A program made the position numbers and the translations under genes. This document shows, piece by piece, positions 17,525-26,593 of a DNA stretch of 64,000 nucleotides. Each line of letters opens with the position of its first letter. Position 1 is the stretch's first letter. The notes beneath the pieces were generated by a model that saw nothing but the letters and a program-made list of their open reading frames with translations, searched no databases and had not been told where the DNA came from. Origin of the DNA: Psychroserpens damuponensis (GTDB lineage Bacteria; Bacteroidota; Bacteroidia; Flavobacteriales; Flavobacteriaceae). The DNA lies in NCBI RefSeq assembly GCF_000826655.1, contig NZ_JXJO01000017.1, positions 248,001 through 312,000 on the forward strand, read 5' to 3'.

Positions 17525-18661
17525 TTATTTCTTTACTGCTGAACATCCAGCCATAGTCGTTATTTTAATTGCTTCGGTTGCCGGTAAATTTTCATTACGC
17601 TTAACGACCTCTTCAACTACATTTTGAGTTAAGATCTCAAATGCTTTTTCTAATTCTGTAGCAGTTTGTAGTGCTGCTGGTCTACCAACATCACCTGCTT
17701 CTCTTATGCTTTGTACTAAAGGTAATTCACCTAAGAAACGGACACCTAAATCTTCTGCAAGATTTTTAGCCCCTTGTTTCCCAAAGATATAGTATTTATT
17801 GTCTGGAAGCTCCTCTGGTGTAAAATAAGCCATATTTTCTATAATCCCCAAAACTGGTACTTTAATGCTGTCTTGTTGAAACATTGCTACTCCTTTTTTA
17901 GCATCAGCTAAAGCTACATTTTGAGGTGTACTTACAACAACCGATCCTGTGATTGGAAGGGATTGCATAATACTTAAATGAATATCTCCTGTTCCTGGAG
18001 GTAAATCTATGAGCATAAAATCTAATTCTCCCCAATGTGCATCAAAAATCATTTGGTTTAATGCTTTTGCTGCCATTGGACCTCGCCAAACAACAGCTTG
18101 GTCTGGTTTTGTAAAAAAGCCTATGGATAACATTTTAACTCCATAATTTTCTACAGGACGCATTTTAGATTTCCCTTCAATATTTACGGCTAAAGGTCTT
18201 TCTAGTTCTACATCAAACATTATTGGCATTGATGGACCATAAATATCGGCATCTAACACACCTACTTTAAATCCCATTTTTGCTAAAGTCACTGCAAGAT
18301 TTGCAGTCACTGTTGATTTACCAACTCCTCCTTTTCCTGAGGCTACAGCAATTATATTTTTAATACCAGGAATATTTTTTCCTTTAATGACATTTGGTGC
18401 AGATTTAGCCGGAGCATCTACTTTTACATTGACCTTAATTTTAGCTTTTTCATACACCAATTTATGAATGGTTTGCATGATTTCAACTTCGGTTTTTTTC
18501 TTGGCTTGTAAACTCGGGTTTGTAATAGTTATATCAACAATAACCTCATCTGCAAATGTTACAACATTGGTTACTGCTCCACTCTCAACCATATTTTGTC
18601 CTTCGCCAGGAGCAGAAATGGTTTCTAATGCTTTAAGTATATCTTGTTTGTTAAGTTTCAT
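17525..18661 (-). CDS. Mrp/ApbC-type Fe-S carrier ATPase
   Basis: A 378-residue P-loop protein of the Mrp/NBP35 family. An N-terminal MIP18-like (DUF59) domain spans residues 1-80. The deviant Walker A SGKGGVGKS is at 108-116 and the Walker B region is DFMLIDLPPGTGD. It carries Fe-S clusters to apoproteins in the cytoplasm. The CXXC pair that bridges clusters in many Mrp proteins is absent; the matching region reads ENMAYFTPEELPDNKYYIFG. A single cysteine remains near the end (TMAGCSAVKK). Bacteroidetes homologues that I recall share this. It is probably co-transcribed with the Nfu gene. Confidence 0.93.
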   Translation of the reverse strand: MKLNKQDILKALETISAPGEGQNMVESGAVTNVVTFADEVIVDITITNPSLQAKKKTEVEIMQTIHKLVYEKAKIKVNVKVDAPAKSAPNVIKGKNIPGIKNIIAVASGKGGVGKSTVTANLAVTLAKMGFKVGVLDADIYGPSMPIMFDVELERPLAVNIEGKSKMRPVENYGVKMLSIGFFTKPDQAVVWRGPMAAKALNQMIFDAHWGELDFMLIDLPPGTGDIHLSIMQSLPITGSVVVSTPQNVALADAKKGVAMFQQDSIKVPVLGIIENMAYFTPEELPDNKYYIFGKQGAKNLAEDLGVRFLGELPLVQSIREAGDVGRPAALQTATELEKAFEILTQNVVEEVVKRNENLPATEAIKITTMAGCSAVKK

Positions 18662-18754
18662 AAGTTTAATTTAATAGAAAATAGTCTTAAACTAGAATAG
18701 ATTTCGATTGTAATCAATTATGAGGTCTATTCTTATATAGATTTATTCTAAATG

Positions 18755-18762
18755 CAAAGATA
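18755..18762 (-). promoter_or_regulatory. Promoter -7 box of the mrp-nfu operon
   Basis: The minus strand reads TATCTTTG, 93 bases upstream of the start codon at 18661. The rest of 18662-18950 shows no gene; an imperfect inverted repeat (ATTTCC...GGAAAT) lies at about 18849-18880. Confidence 0.55.
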
Positions 18763-18950
18763 CTTAATAAAGGTTGAAGTTTAAAGTGTTGTGATTGCAA
18801 TTTATTATGGGTGGATTTGTATTGATTATGGCACTATGGATTGACTAATATTTCCTAATTTTTAAATAATTGGGAAATACTAGGATAAAACAAAATGAGA
18901 TATAGAATTTTAGATAAACTTTGCTCTATATACGAGTTCATCATAAAGAC

Positions 18951-19280
18951 TTACAACGCTGTCATTGGATCCCAAAACACCGACTCTAAGTCTTGGATTT
19001 GATTGTCTATAACTACAATGCCTTCACTTTCTAAAAGCTGTTGCATAAGATTGGTGCCATCAAAATGATGCTTTCCTGTGAGTAATCCTTTTCTATTGAC
19101 GACACGATGTGCAGGTACATCTTTTCCGTGAGAGCCGTTCATGGCATATCCTACCATTCTAGCACTACGCTTAGCTCCTAAATAATTAGCTATAGAACCG
19201 TAGCTAGTTACTTTTCCGTAGGGAATCAACTTAGCAACCTCATACACGCGATCAAAAAAATTTAGAGTTTCTGGCTTCAT
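18951..19280 (-). CDS. Alkyltransferase-like protein (ATL, MGMT family)
   Basis: A 109-residue protein with the DNA-binding fold of O6-alkylguanine-DNA alkyltransferase (IPYGKVTSYGSIANYLG, RSARMVGYAMNG). The active-site motif PCHRV reads PAHRV, with Ala57 in place of the reactive cysteine. Such proteins cannot remove alkyl groups. Known ATLs bind O6-alkylguanine, flip it out and flag the site for nucleotide excision repair. The length matches ATLs. Its start codon overlaps the end of the LysE gene by 4 bases, so the two are translationally coupled. Confidence 0.93.
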   Translation of the reverse strand: MKPETLNFFDRVYEVAKLIPYGKVTSYGSIANYLGAKRSARMVGYAMNGSHGKDVPAHRVVNRKGLLTGKHHFDGTNLMQQLLESEGIVVIDNQIQDLESVFWDPMTAL

Positions 19281-19912
19281 TTTAATTGATCGATTAAAAT
19301 ATTTATAAGAGTAATTAAGGCTACAATTGCGGTTATTGCTCCTATAATATAGTTCATGTTTTTTTGAGATGTCATTTTTTTATTACTGATTTTATCAAAA
19401 AAGAAAATATAAACATACAACATTACAAAGGTGCCAGTTACAGCTCCAGAGCAATACGTAATAATGCTCATTGCATCAAACGCAAACCAACCAAAACCAG
19501 CAATTGTGATGGTCATATAAGCTTGATACGGAATTGGAAATACATTTATTGCAGATAAAAATAGACCTTGAAAAAACCTACTTTTTTTACTTTTAGCATG
19601 AGGCTCAATATTTGGCTTAGGATTTGGCTTACTTAGAAAAATAAAATAAATAGCTAGCAACACAAAAATCACAAAAGCAACACCTCTTAACACTTCTACA
19701 GTTTGTGGATGGTTACTTAAATATCGTGCAAACATGGCAGCAATATATGTTTGTAAAAAAACAATTAAACAAACACCTATAGAAAATACAAAGCCGCGGT
19801 TATGACCTTCTTTCAAGCTAATTTTTGCAGCTGTCATATTAAGTAAGCCAGGAGGAATCACACCTACGAGTGCAATAACTAATCCTAAAAAAAAAATAAC
19901 AGTGGTACTCAA
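19277..19912 (-). CDS. LysE family translocator
   Basis: A 211-residue inner-membrane protein with about six hydrophobic segments. The N-terminal GLVIALVGVIPPGLLNMTAAKISLKEG corresponds to the conserved PGP-containing segment of LysE/RhtB exporters, here as IPPGLLN. These proteins export amino acids or related small molecules by proton exchange. The substrate cannot be told from sequence. It lies one base after trmB and overlaps the ATL gene by 4 bases, forming a trmB-lysE-ATL operon. Confidence 0.88.
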   Translation of the reverse strand: MSTTVIFFLGLVIALVGVIPPGLLNMTAAKISLKEGHNRGFVFSIGVCLIVFLQTYIAAMFARYLSNHPQTVEVLRGVAFVIFVLLAIYFIFLSKPNPKPNIEPHAKSKKSRFFQGLFLSAINVFPIPYQAYMTITIAGFGWFAFDAMSIITYCSGAVTGTFVMLYVYIFFFDKISNKKMTSQKNMNYIIGAITAIVALITLINILIDQLK

Positions 19913-19913
19913 A

Positions 19914-20588
19914 TTATTTTATTTTAAACCTAATATACGTAATTGGTTTGTTTTGTTCTAAATATTGAGATTCATAGTAGGTTTGAATACTCGTTACCTC
20001 TTTTGGGCTACCTTCTTGCTTGTACACATTGTGGTTGGCATATAAAATCTCATGACCTTCTCCTTGTAAAAGACCTAGAGTATACCCATGCATAAACTCG
20101 CTATCGGTTTTTAAATTTACAAAACCTTCTGGTTTTAAAATGGTTTTATAGCGTTTTAAAAATTGAGAGTTTGTCATTCTATGCTTGGTACGCTTATATT
20201 TTATTTGAGGATCTGGGAAGGTAATCCAAATTTCATCAACTTCGTGCTCTGCAAATACAACATCAACTAATTCAATTTGAGTACGTATAAAAGCGACGTT
20301 AGGTAAATTTTCTTCTATTGCTGTTTTGGCTCCTCTCCAAAAACGTGCGCCTTTGATATCTATGCCTATAAAGTTTTTCTTCGGAAATTTGCGTGCCAAC
20401 TCTACTGAGTATTCACCACGACCACAACCTAATTCTAAAACTAACGGATTATCGTTTTTAAAAACGGAAGATTTCCAATTGCCCTTAAATTTGTATTGTG
20501 CATCTACTAATTCTTCTCTAGTTGGCTGAAACACATTATCAAATGTTTCATTTTCTTTAAATCTTTTGAGTTTATTTTTACTTCCCAC
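19914..20588 (-). CDS. trmB: tRNA (guanine-N7-)-methyltransferase
   Basis: A 224-residue TrmB, which makes m7G46 in tRNA variable loops using SAM. It has motif I LELGCGRGEYSVELA (51-65), GIDIKGARFWRGAK, and the family motif TFPDPQIKYKRTKHRM. An N-terminal basic stretch (MGSKNKLKRFKENETF) is typical for Bacteroidetes TrmB. It is the first gene of a three-gene minus-strand unit. Confidence 0.95.
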   Translation of the reverse strand: MGSKNKLKRFKENETFDNVFQPTREELVDAQYKFKGNWKSSVFKNDNPLVLELGCGRGEYSVELARKFPKKNFIGIDIKGARFWRGAKTAIEENLPNVAFIRTQIELVDVVFAEHEVDEIWITFPDPQIKYKRTKHRMTNSQFLKRYKTILKPEGFVNLKTDSEFMHGYTLGLLQGEGHEILYANHNVYKQEGSPKEVTSIQTYYESQYLEQNKPITYIRFKIK

Positions 20589-20738
20589 TACTTTATTTTA
20601 ACAATTTGTTATTTTTTAATTATGAAGTCGTAAAATTAAGGAAAGATTTTTAGCTTTAACTTTATTTTCACAAATAGACGCATTAAAATTGTGAGAGTTA
20701 TAATCTAAAACAGTTAAGCTTAAACACGTTTTCAGCAT

Positions 20739-21797
20739 ATGCAAGGTCAGCAACATAAACGAATACTCATTGCTCCATTAAATTGGGGTTTGGGTCATGC
20801 GACACGATGTATCCCAATTATTAAAGCTTTAATTAACCATAATTTTAACCCAATTATTGCTAGTGACGGAATTGCTTTGGCTTTATTAAAGCAAGAATTT
20901 CCTGAGTTAACGTGCTTAGAATTGCCATCATACGATATAACTTATCCAAAAAAAGGTAAGCATTTTAAACTAAAAATGCTAAAAAGTTCTCCTAAAATGG
21001 CTAAGGCTATAAAGGCTGAAAAAAAAGCTATTGCTTCAATTGTTAAAGCGTATCAAATTGATGGTATTATTTCTGACAACCGCTTAGGTGTTCATTATAA
21101 AGACTTACCATGTGTGTTCATAACGCATCAACTTCAGGTGTTAAGTGGAAACACTACTTGGCTAAGTACTAAATTACATCAAAAAATAATTAAGCAATTT
21201 AATGAGTGTTGGGTACCAGATAATCTAGGTGATATAAATCTTAGTGGTAAATTAGGTCATACCTCAATTTACGATATACCTATAAAATACATTGGGCCTT
21301 TGAGTCGGTTTTCTAAAAAAGAGCTTCCTATTAAAAATGACGTTATGGTTTTACTCTCTGGACCAGAACCTCAACGTTCACTTTTTGAAAAAAAGTTATT
21401 AAAAGCATTTAAAAGTTTTAACGGCAAAGTTGTATTTGTAAAAGGCATTATTGAGAATGAGCAGCACATTTCCGAAGAAAATAATATGGTCATTTACAAT
21501 TACATGAAGAGTTCGGAATTAGAAACTACCATAAATGAAAGTGCTATGGTGGTTTCTAGATCTGGTTATACCACATTAATGGATTTAACGAAGCTGAGTA
21601 AAAATGCATTTTTTGTACCAACTCCTGGCCAATATGAACAGGAATATTTGGCAAATCGTTTAACAGCTTTAGGTTTTGCTCCTTGCTGTGAACAAGATGA
21701 GTTTAGTATAGAAAAATTAAATGACGTATCTAATTATAAAGGGTTAAGCGCCATGGATTATGAAGTAAATTATAATAGATTATTTAGTCTTTTCTAA
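20739..21797 (+). CDS. Glycosyltransferase of the MurG-like GT-B type
   Basis: A 352-residue protein beginning RILIAPLNWGLGHATRCIPI, the GxGH loop of GT-B glycosyltransferases. The C-terminal half has the nucleotide-sugar region SGYTTLMDLTKLSKNAFFVPTPGQYEQEYLA, which resembles MurG and monogalactosyldiacylglycerol synthases. It probably transfers a sugar to a lipid or envelope acceptor on the cytoplasmic side of the membrane. Donor and acceptor are unknown. The last 18 bases overlap the convergent histidine kinase gene. Confidence 0.85.
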   Translation: MQGQQHKRILIAPLNWGLGHATRCIPIIKALINHNFNPIIASDGIALALLKQEFPELTCLELPSYDITYPKKGKHFKLKMLKSSPKMAKAIKAEKKAIASIVKAYQIDGIISDNRLGVHYKDLPCVFITHQLQVLSGNTTWLSTKLHQKIIKQFNECWVPDNLGDINLSGKLGHTSIYDIPIKYIGPLSRFSKKELPIKNDVMVLLSGPEPQRSLFEKKLLKAFKSFNGKVVFVKGIIENEQHISEENNMVIYNYMKSSELETTINESAMVVSRSGYTTLMDLTKLSKNAFFVPTPGQYEQEYLANRLTALGFAPCCEQDEFSIEKLNDVSNYKGLSAMDYEVNYNRLFSLF

Positions 21798-22829
21798 CGT
21801 AAATGAAAACTCACTTCCTACGCCTAATTCGCTTTCTATATATATTTTTTCATCGTGAGCTTCTATAATATGTTTTACAATAGATAAGCCAAGGCCAGAA
21901 CCACCAACTTTACGGTTACCGCTTTTATCAACACGAAAGAATCGCTCAAACAAACGTGGAATATTAGCTTTAGATATACCCTCACCATTATCTGTCACTC
22001 TTACAATCACTTTATTTTTTATAAGATTTTCAATACTTACTTCAGTTGTTCCTTTATCTTCTCCATATTTAATAGAATTAACGATAAGGTTAGATAACAC
22101 TTGTTGAATTCGTTCTTTATCTGCCCAAACCATTATAGGTTCGTTATAGTCAATATCAAAAATTAAAGAGATTTTTTTCTTAGCAGCTTTCATTTCTAGC
22201 AAATCAAAGACACTCTCAACGAGTTCGACAATATCAAACTCTGCAATATTAAGTTGTAAATCGCCTACTTCTAATTTGGTAATCATATCCAAATCATTAA
22301 CGATATAAATAAGACGTTCTAAACCTTTATTGGCTCTATTTAAGTATTTTTCGCTTACGTTTTCATCATGAATGGCACCATCAAGTAAGGTTTCTAAATA
22401 GCCTTGAACTGTAAATAATGGTGTTTTTAATTCGTGAGATACATTACCTAAAAACTCTTTACGATATTCTTCTCTTACGATGAGCGTTTCTATTTCGAGT
22501 TTTTTGTCTTTAGCATATTTATCTATTTCTTGTGTAAGTGTGGCCATATCTGTTGTGATAGGCTGTTTACGTAAAGAAGCAGATTCTAAGAGTGTTAAAT
22601 CGTCATAGATTTTTTTCACTCTTCTATATATAAAACGCTCTACTCGATATTGAATAATTATAAATGAAAGCACATAAGTTAATATTGCAAATGAAACCAG
22701 ATATACAATATCAATAGAATGCAACACATACAAAAAGACACTCGATAAGAGCGTCAAAAAAATCGTAATATACAAGGATGTTTTAAAGGCAAACTTGTAT
22801 GTTTTTTTTAATTTATTTTGCATTAGCAA
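21780..22829 (-). CDS. PhoR-like sensor histidine kinase
   Basis: A 349-residue kinase. Two membrane segments (about residues 17-37 and 41-60) enclose almost no periplasmic loop. A short linker leads to the HisKA domain with His132 in GNVSHELKTPLFT. The ATPase domain has LSNLIVNSIKYG (N box), DNGEGIS (G1) and GGSGLGLSIVKH (G2). With so little sensor domain outside the membrane, it may sense the membrane itself or a partner protein. The response regulator gene is directly upstream, separated by 5 bases. A second ATG two codons later (MQNKLKK) could also be the start. Confidence 0.93.
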   Translation of the reverse strand: MLMQNKLKKTYKFAFKTSLYITIFLTLLSSVFLYVLHSIDIVYLVSFAILTYVLSFIIIQYRVERFIYRRVKKIYDDLTLLESASLRKQPITTDMATLTQEIDKYAKDKKLEIETLIVREEYRKEFLGNVSHELKTPLFTVQGYLETLLDGAIHDENVSEKYLNRANKGLERLIYIVNDLDMITKLEVGDLQLNIAEFDIVELVESVFDLLEMKAAKKKISLIFDIDYNEPIMVWADKERIQQVLSNLIVNSIKYGEDKGTTEVSIENLIKNKVIVRVTDNGEGISKANIPRLFERFFRVDKSGNRKVGGSGLGLSIVKHIIEAHDEKIYIESELGVGSEFSFTLEKTK

Positions 22830-22834
22830 ATTGT

Positions 22835-23518
22835 TTAATCTACAAACTTATATCCAACACCTTTAATGGTTTTAAACTTTTTGTCTCCTATTTTTTCTCG
22901 AAGTTTTCTAATGTGAACATCTATTGTACGTCCACCAACAATAACTTCATTTCCCCAAACTCTGTCTAGTATTTCTTCTCGTTTAAACACCTTATTTGGC
23001 TTTGTAGCAAGTAAAGATAATAATTCAAACTCTTTTCTAGGTAATATAAGCTCTTCTCCTTTAATTATAATTTTATATTCTTCCCTATTAATAGTTAGGT
23101 TTCCAATTTTTATAATGTCATCGGCTTTTTCATCTTCTTTTAAACGTCTTAAAAGCGCTTTAACTTTACTTACTAAAACTTTTGGTTTAATTGGTTTTGT
23201 AATATAGTCATCTGCTCCAGCATCAAAACCAGCCATTTGGGAATAGTCTTCACCTCTAGCTGTAAGAAATGTTACAATAGTGTTGCTTAAATCTGGTATT
23301 TTTCTAATTTGCTCACAGGCTTCAATGCCGTCCATTTCTGGCATCATTACATCTAAGATAATGAGTTGTGGTTTTTCTTTCTTAGCTTTTTTAACACCTT
23401 GAACACCGTTTTCGGCAGTTATAACTTGATAACCTTCATTAGATAAATTATAGCCAACTATTTCTAAAATATCTGGTTCGTCATCAACTAATAATATTTT
23501 TATATCTTTTTTTTTCAT
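22835..23518 (-). CDS. OmpR/PhoB family response regulator
   Basis: A 227-residue regulator. The receiver domain carries the phosphorylation site Asp56 in LIILDVMMPEMDG, with acidic DDE at 12-14 and Lys in TKPIKPK. The C-terminal winged helix ends with GGRTIDVHIRKLREKIG and IKGVGYKF. It is paired with the downstream kinase gene. The start is placed at 23518 (MKKKDIKILLVDDEPD), because the upstream in-frame ATG at 23566 would add a leader unlike the family. Confidence 0.94.
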   Translation of the reverse strand: MKKKDIKILLVDDEPDILEIVGYNLSNEGYQVITAENGVQGVKKAKKEKPQLIILDVMMPEMDGIEACEQIRKIPDLSNTIVTFLTARGEDYSQMAGFDAGADDYITKPIKPKVLVSKVKALLRRLKEDEKADDIIKIGNLTINREEYKIIIKGEELILPRKEFELLSLLATKPNKVFKREEILDRVWGNEVIVGGRTIDVHIRKLREKIGDKKFKTIKGVGYKFVD

Positions 23519-23716
23519 TTTTATATATTGAAAACCTTTGTGTGGTAAAGATAATATTAATAACAAAAATTTGATAGAGTGTTTAAATTGATAACGTTAA
23601 ATTAACTTAGTTATTTGCTATCAAATTGATTATTAGTACTTTTTAGAGCCAATGTTATACTATTGTTAAATAGCTATATAGCTCAAAAATTATTCGTTTA
23701 AACTCTAAATTCTACC

Positions 23717-23724
23717 TATATTTG
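23717..23724 (+). promoter_or_regulatory. Promoter -7 box of the T9SS protein gene
   Basis: TATATTTG lies 38 bases upstream of the ATG at 23763. Confidence 0.6.
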
Positions 23725-23762
23725 TTTGGTTAATTTTTAAAACATTTTAAAACAAAATAATT

Positions 23763-25514
23763 ATGAAAAAACTTTACTTTTTATGTTTAACTGCCTTAAT
23801 TGGTTTTTCTTCGTTTGCACAAACGACGTTATACCAAGAAAGTTTTGAAACAGACACAAATGGAACAAACTACACAACCTCAATTGCTGAGTTTAGTGAT
23901 GGTGCTGGAGATTTCTTTTTAAGAACAGATGGTAGTGATATTGGATCTTTTTACGAAGTTAATGGTGTTGATGGTCTTTTTACATTCGCTGCACAAGATA
24001 TAGATGGAGAAGGAGCTGCATTACCTGTTTCTTTATCTACAATTGCAATTGATGTTACCGGTTTATCTGATGTTGATTTTGCAATTTTACTTGCTGAAGA
24101 TGATGATGGAACTAACCAAGATTGGGATGATGCAGACTTTGTAAACATTACTTATTCTTTAGATGGTGGAGCAGAACAAAATTTAATCTGGATTAGAAGT
24201 GAAGCTTCAGGAACTAACTTTACACCAAAAATTGATACCGATTTTGATGGTGTTGGTGATGGTGCAGAAATTACATCTACTTTTACTGAGTACGCTCGTA
24301 ACATTGCGCTTTCAGGAAACACGTCTATTACTTTTACAATTGAAATGAGTTTAAACTCTGGTGATGAAGATATCGCTTTTGATAACATTAGAGTTGTAAA
24401 TGGTTTTGTTGCATCACCTAGTGTTGCTATTACATCTCCTTCTAACGGTGCAGAATTAGCTCCAGGTACAACATCTGTTGACGTTACATTTGAAACTACA
24501 AATTTAGCAGGTGGTGAAACTGTAAATATTACAGTAAATGGTACAACTACTAATGGAGTAACTAGCCCATTTAACATTGTAACAGCAGATGGTCAAACTT
24601 ATGATGTCACTGTAGAACTTGTTGATGGTGGTGCAATTGATTCTGACATGATTTCTTTTAGCGTATTATCTTCAAGCACTGTTGCAACAGTAGCTGAGTT
24701 AAGAGCTGGTACTGTTGGTCAAGTTTACTTATTATCAGGAGAAGCTATCATTACATACAATGTAACAGATAACGGAAGAAACCAAAGATACATACAAGAT
24801 GCAACTGGTGGTATTTTAATTGACGATGCGCCAGGAACATTAACTCCTACATTAAATATTGGTGACGGTCTTACTGGTTTAGAAGGTCAATTAGGAGAAT
24901 TTAACGGTGTATTACAATTTGTACCTGTTGCAGATATTACAGGACCTTCATCTACAGGAACAACAATTACTCCAGAAGATGTAACTGTTACTCAATATTT
25001 AGCAGCTGGTGAATCTTACGAAAGTGAGTTAATTAGAATTACAGGAGTAACATTCTCAGATACAGGTGCTTTTGAAGACAACACAAATTACGTTATTACT
25101 GCTGGAGCTGATGCGACAGAAATGAGAGTTACTTTTGGAGATGAAAATTTAGTTGGAGCAAGTATCCCAACAACCATGTCTTCTGTAATTGGTTTAGGTA
25201 GTGAATTTAATGGTTTATACCAAGTATTACCAAGATATGTAACAGATGTTGCAGGATCGTCATTATCTGTTGAAGATGTCGAAAACAATACATTCTCAAT
25301 GTATCCAAACCCAACATCTACAGGATATGTAAATATCTTGGCTACAAATGATAACGCTATTTCTGTATCAGTTTATGATATTTTAGGAAAGCAAGTTATC
25401 AACCAAACATTATCAAACAACCGTGTTGATGTGTCTGCTTTAAATACAGGTCTTTATATCGTAAAGATTTCTCAAAACGGTGCTTCGGTTACTAAAAAAT
25501 TAGTAATCAAGTAA
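23763..25514 (+). CDS. T9SS-exported multidomain surface protein
   Basis: A 583-residue secreted protein. The signal peptide is MKKLYFLCLTALIGFSSFAQ. The first roughly 210 residues form a beta-sandwich-like region (ESFETDTNGTNY, DDADFVNITYSLDGG). An Ig-like domain follows (PSVAITSPSNGAELAPG). Next is an OB-fold or DUF5689-like segment (QVYLLSGEAIITYN, RYIQDATGGILIDD). The C-terminus is a T9SS type A sorting domain (SMYPNPTSTGYVNI, GLYIVKIS, KKLVIK). Similar modules occur in exported nucleases and adhesins, but no catalytic domain is seen. It has its own promoter and terminator. Confidence 0.88.
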   Translation: MKKLYFLCLTALIGFSSFAQTTLYQESFETDTNGTNYTTSIAEFSDGAGDFFLRTDGSDIGSFYEVNGVDGLFTFAAQDIDGEGAALPVSLSTIAIDVTGLSDVDFAILLAEDDDGTNQDWDDADFVNITYSLDGGAEQNLIWIRSEASGTNFTPKIDTDFDGVGDGAEITSTFTEYARNIALSGNTSITFTIEMSLNSGDEDIAFDNIRVVNGFVASPSVAITSPSNGAELAPGTTSVDVTFETTNLAGGETVNITVNGTTTNGVTSPFNIVTADGQTYDVTVELVDGGAIDSDMISFSVLSSSTVATVAELRAGTVGQVYLLSGEAIITYNVTDNGRNQRYIQDATGGILIDDAPGTLTPTLNIGDGLTGLEGQLGEFNGVLQFVPVADITGPSSTGTTITPEDVTVTQYLAAGESYESELIRITGVTFSDTGAFEDNTNYVITAGADATEMRVTFGDENLVGASIPTTMSSVIGLGSEFNGLYQVLPRYVTDVAGSSLSVEDVENNTFSMYPNPTSTGYVNILATNDNAISVSVYDILGKQVINQTLSNNRVDVSALNTGLYIVKISQNGASVTKKLVIK

Positions 25515-25535
25515 TCCTTTTTTACATAAAGTATT

Positions 25536-25568
25536 AAAAAGCGTTGTCATTTTTGACAGCGCTTTTTT
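25536..25568 (+). terminator. Terminator of the T9SS protein gene
   Basis: An AAAAGCG/CGCTTTT stem, extended by TGTCA/TGACA with one wobble pair, is followed by a run of T. The next gene's promoter box begins immediately after it. Confidence 0.75.
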
Positions 25569-25569
25569 T

Positions 25570-25577
25570 TATTTTTG
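25570..25577 (+). promoter_or_regulatory. Promoter -7 box five bases before a start codon
   Basis: TATTTTTG, then TACTT, then the ATG at 25583. It predicts a leaderless transcript and decides the start, because the in-frame ATG at 25544 lies inside the preceding terminator. Confidence 0.6.
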
Positions 25578-25582
25578 TACTT

Positions 25583-26563
25583 ATGATACACACCAATGCT
25601 ATTTTTTCAATGTCTTCAAGACATGAATTTAACACTATGGCTTTAGAAGTTTTCAAATTTCAGTTTGAAAACAATCCTGTGTATCGCTCGTTTTGTGATT
25701 TATTATATAAACACCCAAGTGATGTAAAACGAGTTGAGGAAATCCCTTTTTTACCCATTCAATTCTTTAAAAGTCATCACGTACTTAGTTCAAGTAAAGA
25801 CATTCAAGATACGTTTTCTAGTAGTGGAACAACCGGTTCTATTACGAGCAAGCATTATGTTACAGACATAAGTATTTACGAGCAGAGTTTTAGAAAAGGC
25901 TTTCATAATATCTACGGAAACATTAAAGATTATACCATTCTCGCATTATTACCAAATTATTTAGAGCGTAAAGGCTCTTCATTAATTTATATGGTTAATG
26001 ATATGATCCAACAATCTGAACAACCTGATAGCGGATTTTATCTCAACGATCTCGAAGCTCTAAAAACTAAGTTGTGTGCTTTAGCTTCCGAGGGAAAAAA
26101 AGTGCTACTCATTGGTGTATCTTTTGCGCTTTTAGATTTGGTAGAACGGTATCAATTCAATCTTAAAAACACCATCGTTATGGAAACTGGTGGAATGAAA
26201 GGTCGCAGAAAAGAACTTATAAGAGAAGAGTTACATTCGATTTTAAAATCGGGTTTTGGGGTTTCAAAAATTCATAGCGAATATGGCATGACAGAACTCT
26301 TAAGCCAGGCTTATTCTCTAGGTGATGGCATTTTTGAATGCCCAAATTGGATGCGAATTCTAACGCGTGACCCTGAAGATGCGCTTACCATTCATACCAC
26401 TCAAAAAACGGGTGGAATAAACGTTATAGATTTAGCCAATATTAATTCTTGCTCTTTTATTGCAACACAAGATCTAGGTCGTGTGCACAACGATCACACA
26501 TTTGAAATTATTGGTAGGTTTGATTCTAGTGATATTAGAGGCTGTAATTTGATGGCCTTGTAA
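25583..26563 (+). CDS. LuxE-like acyl-activating protein
   Basis: A 326-residue protein related to LuxE acyl-protein synthetase and the ANL adenylating superfamily. It has a serine/threonine-rich loop FSSSGTTGS, ETGGMKGRRKELIREEL, and HSEYGMTELLSQAY, which matches the adenylate-binding YGxTE motif. LuxE activates fatty acids for bioluminescence, but no lux genes are near. Flavobacterial homologues occur without them, so the true substrate is unknown. The YHS gene follows 30 bases later. Confidence 0.8.
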   Translation: MIHTNAIFSMSSRHEFNTMALEVFKFQFENNPVYRSFCDLLYKHPSDVKRVEEIPFLPIQFFKSHHVLSSSKDIQDTFSSSGTTGSITSKHYVTDISIYEQSFRKGFHNIYGNIKDYTILALLPNYLERKGSSLIYMVNDMIQQSEQPDSGFYLNDLEALKTKLCALASEGKKVLLIGVSFALLDLVERYQFNLKNTIVMETGGMKGRRKELIREELHSILKSGFGVSKIHSEYGMTELLSQAYSLGDGIFECPNWMRILTRDPEDALTIHTTQKTGGINVIDLANINSCSFIATQDLGRVHNDHTFEIIGRFDSSDIRGCNLMAL

Positions 26564-26593
26564 TTATCTACTTTTTTTATCGACTACCAACGT

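Noticed and set aside
18662-18950. Small gene in the 289-base gap upstream of mrp
   Set aside because: No open frame of useful length with a start in a good context. Only a promoter box and an imperfect inverted repeat are seen.
18951-19280. Active O6-methylguanine-DNA methyltransferase
   Set aside because: The motif is PAHRV, so the alkyl-accepting cysteine is missing.
24152-24577. 141-codon minus-strand frame opposite the T9SS protein gene
   Set aside because: It is antisense to a gene with a clear signal peptide and sorting domain. It has no promoter, and its translation looks like the reverse reading of repetitive Thr/Gly/Asp codons.
25583-26563. Bioluminescence operon, suggested by the LuxE-like gene
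   Set aside because: No luxA, luxB, luxC, luxD or flavin reductase gene is present around it.
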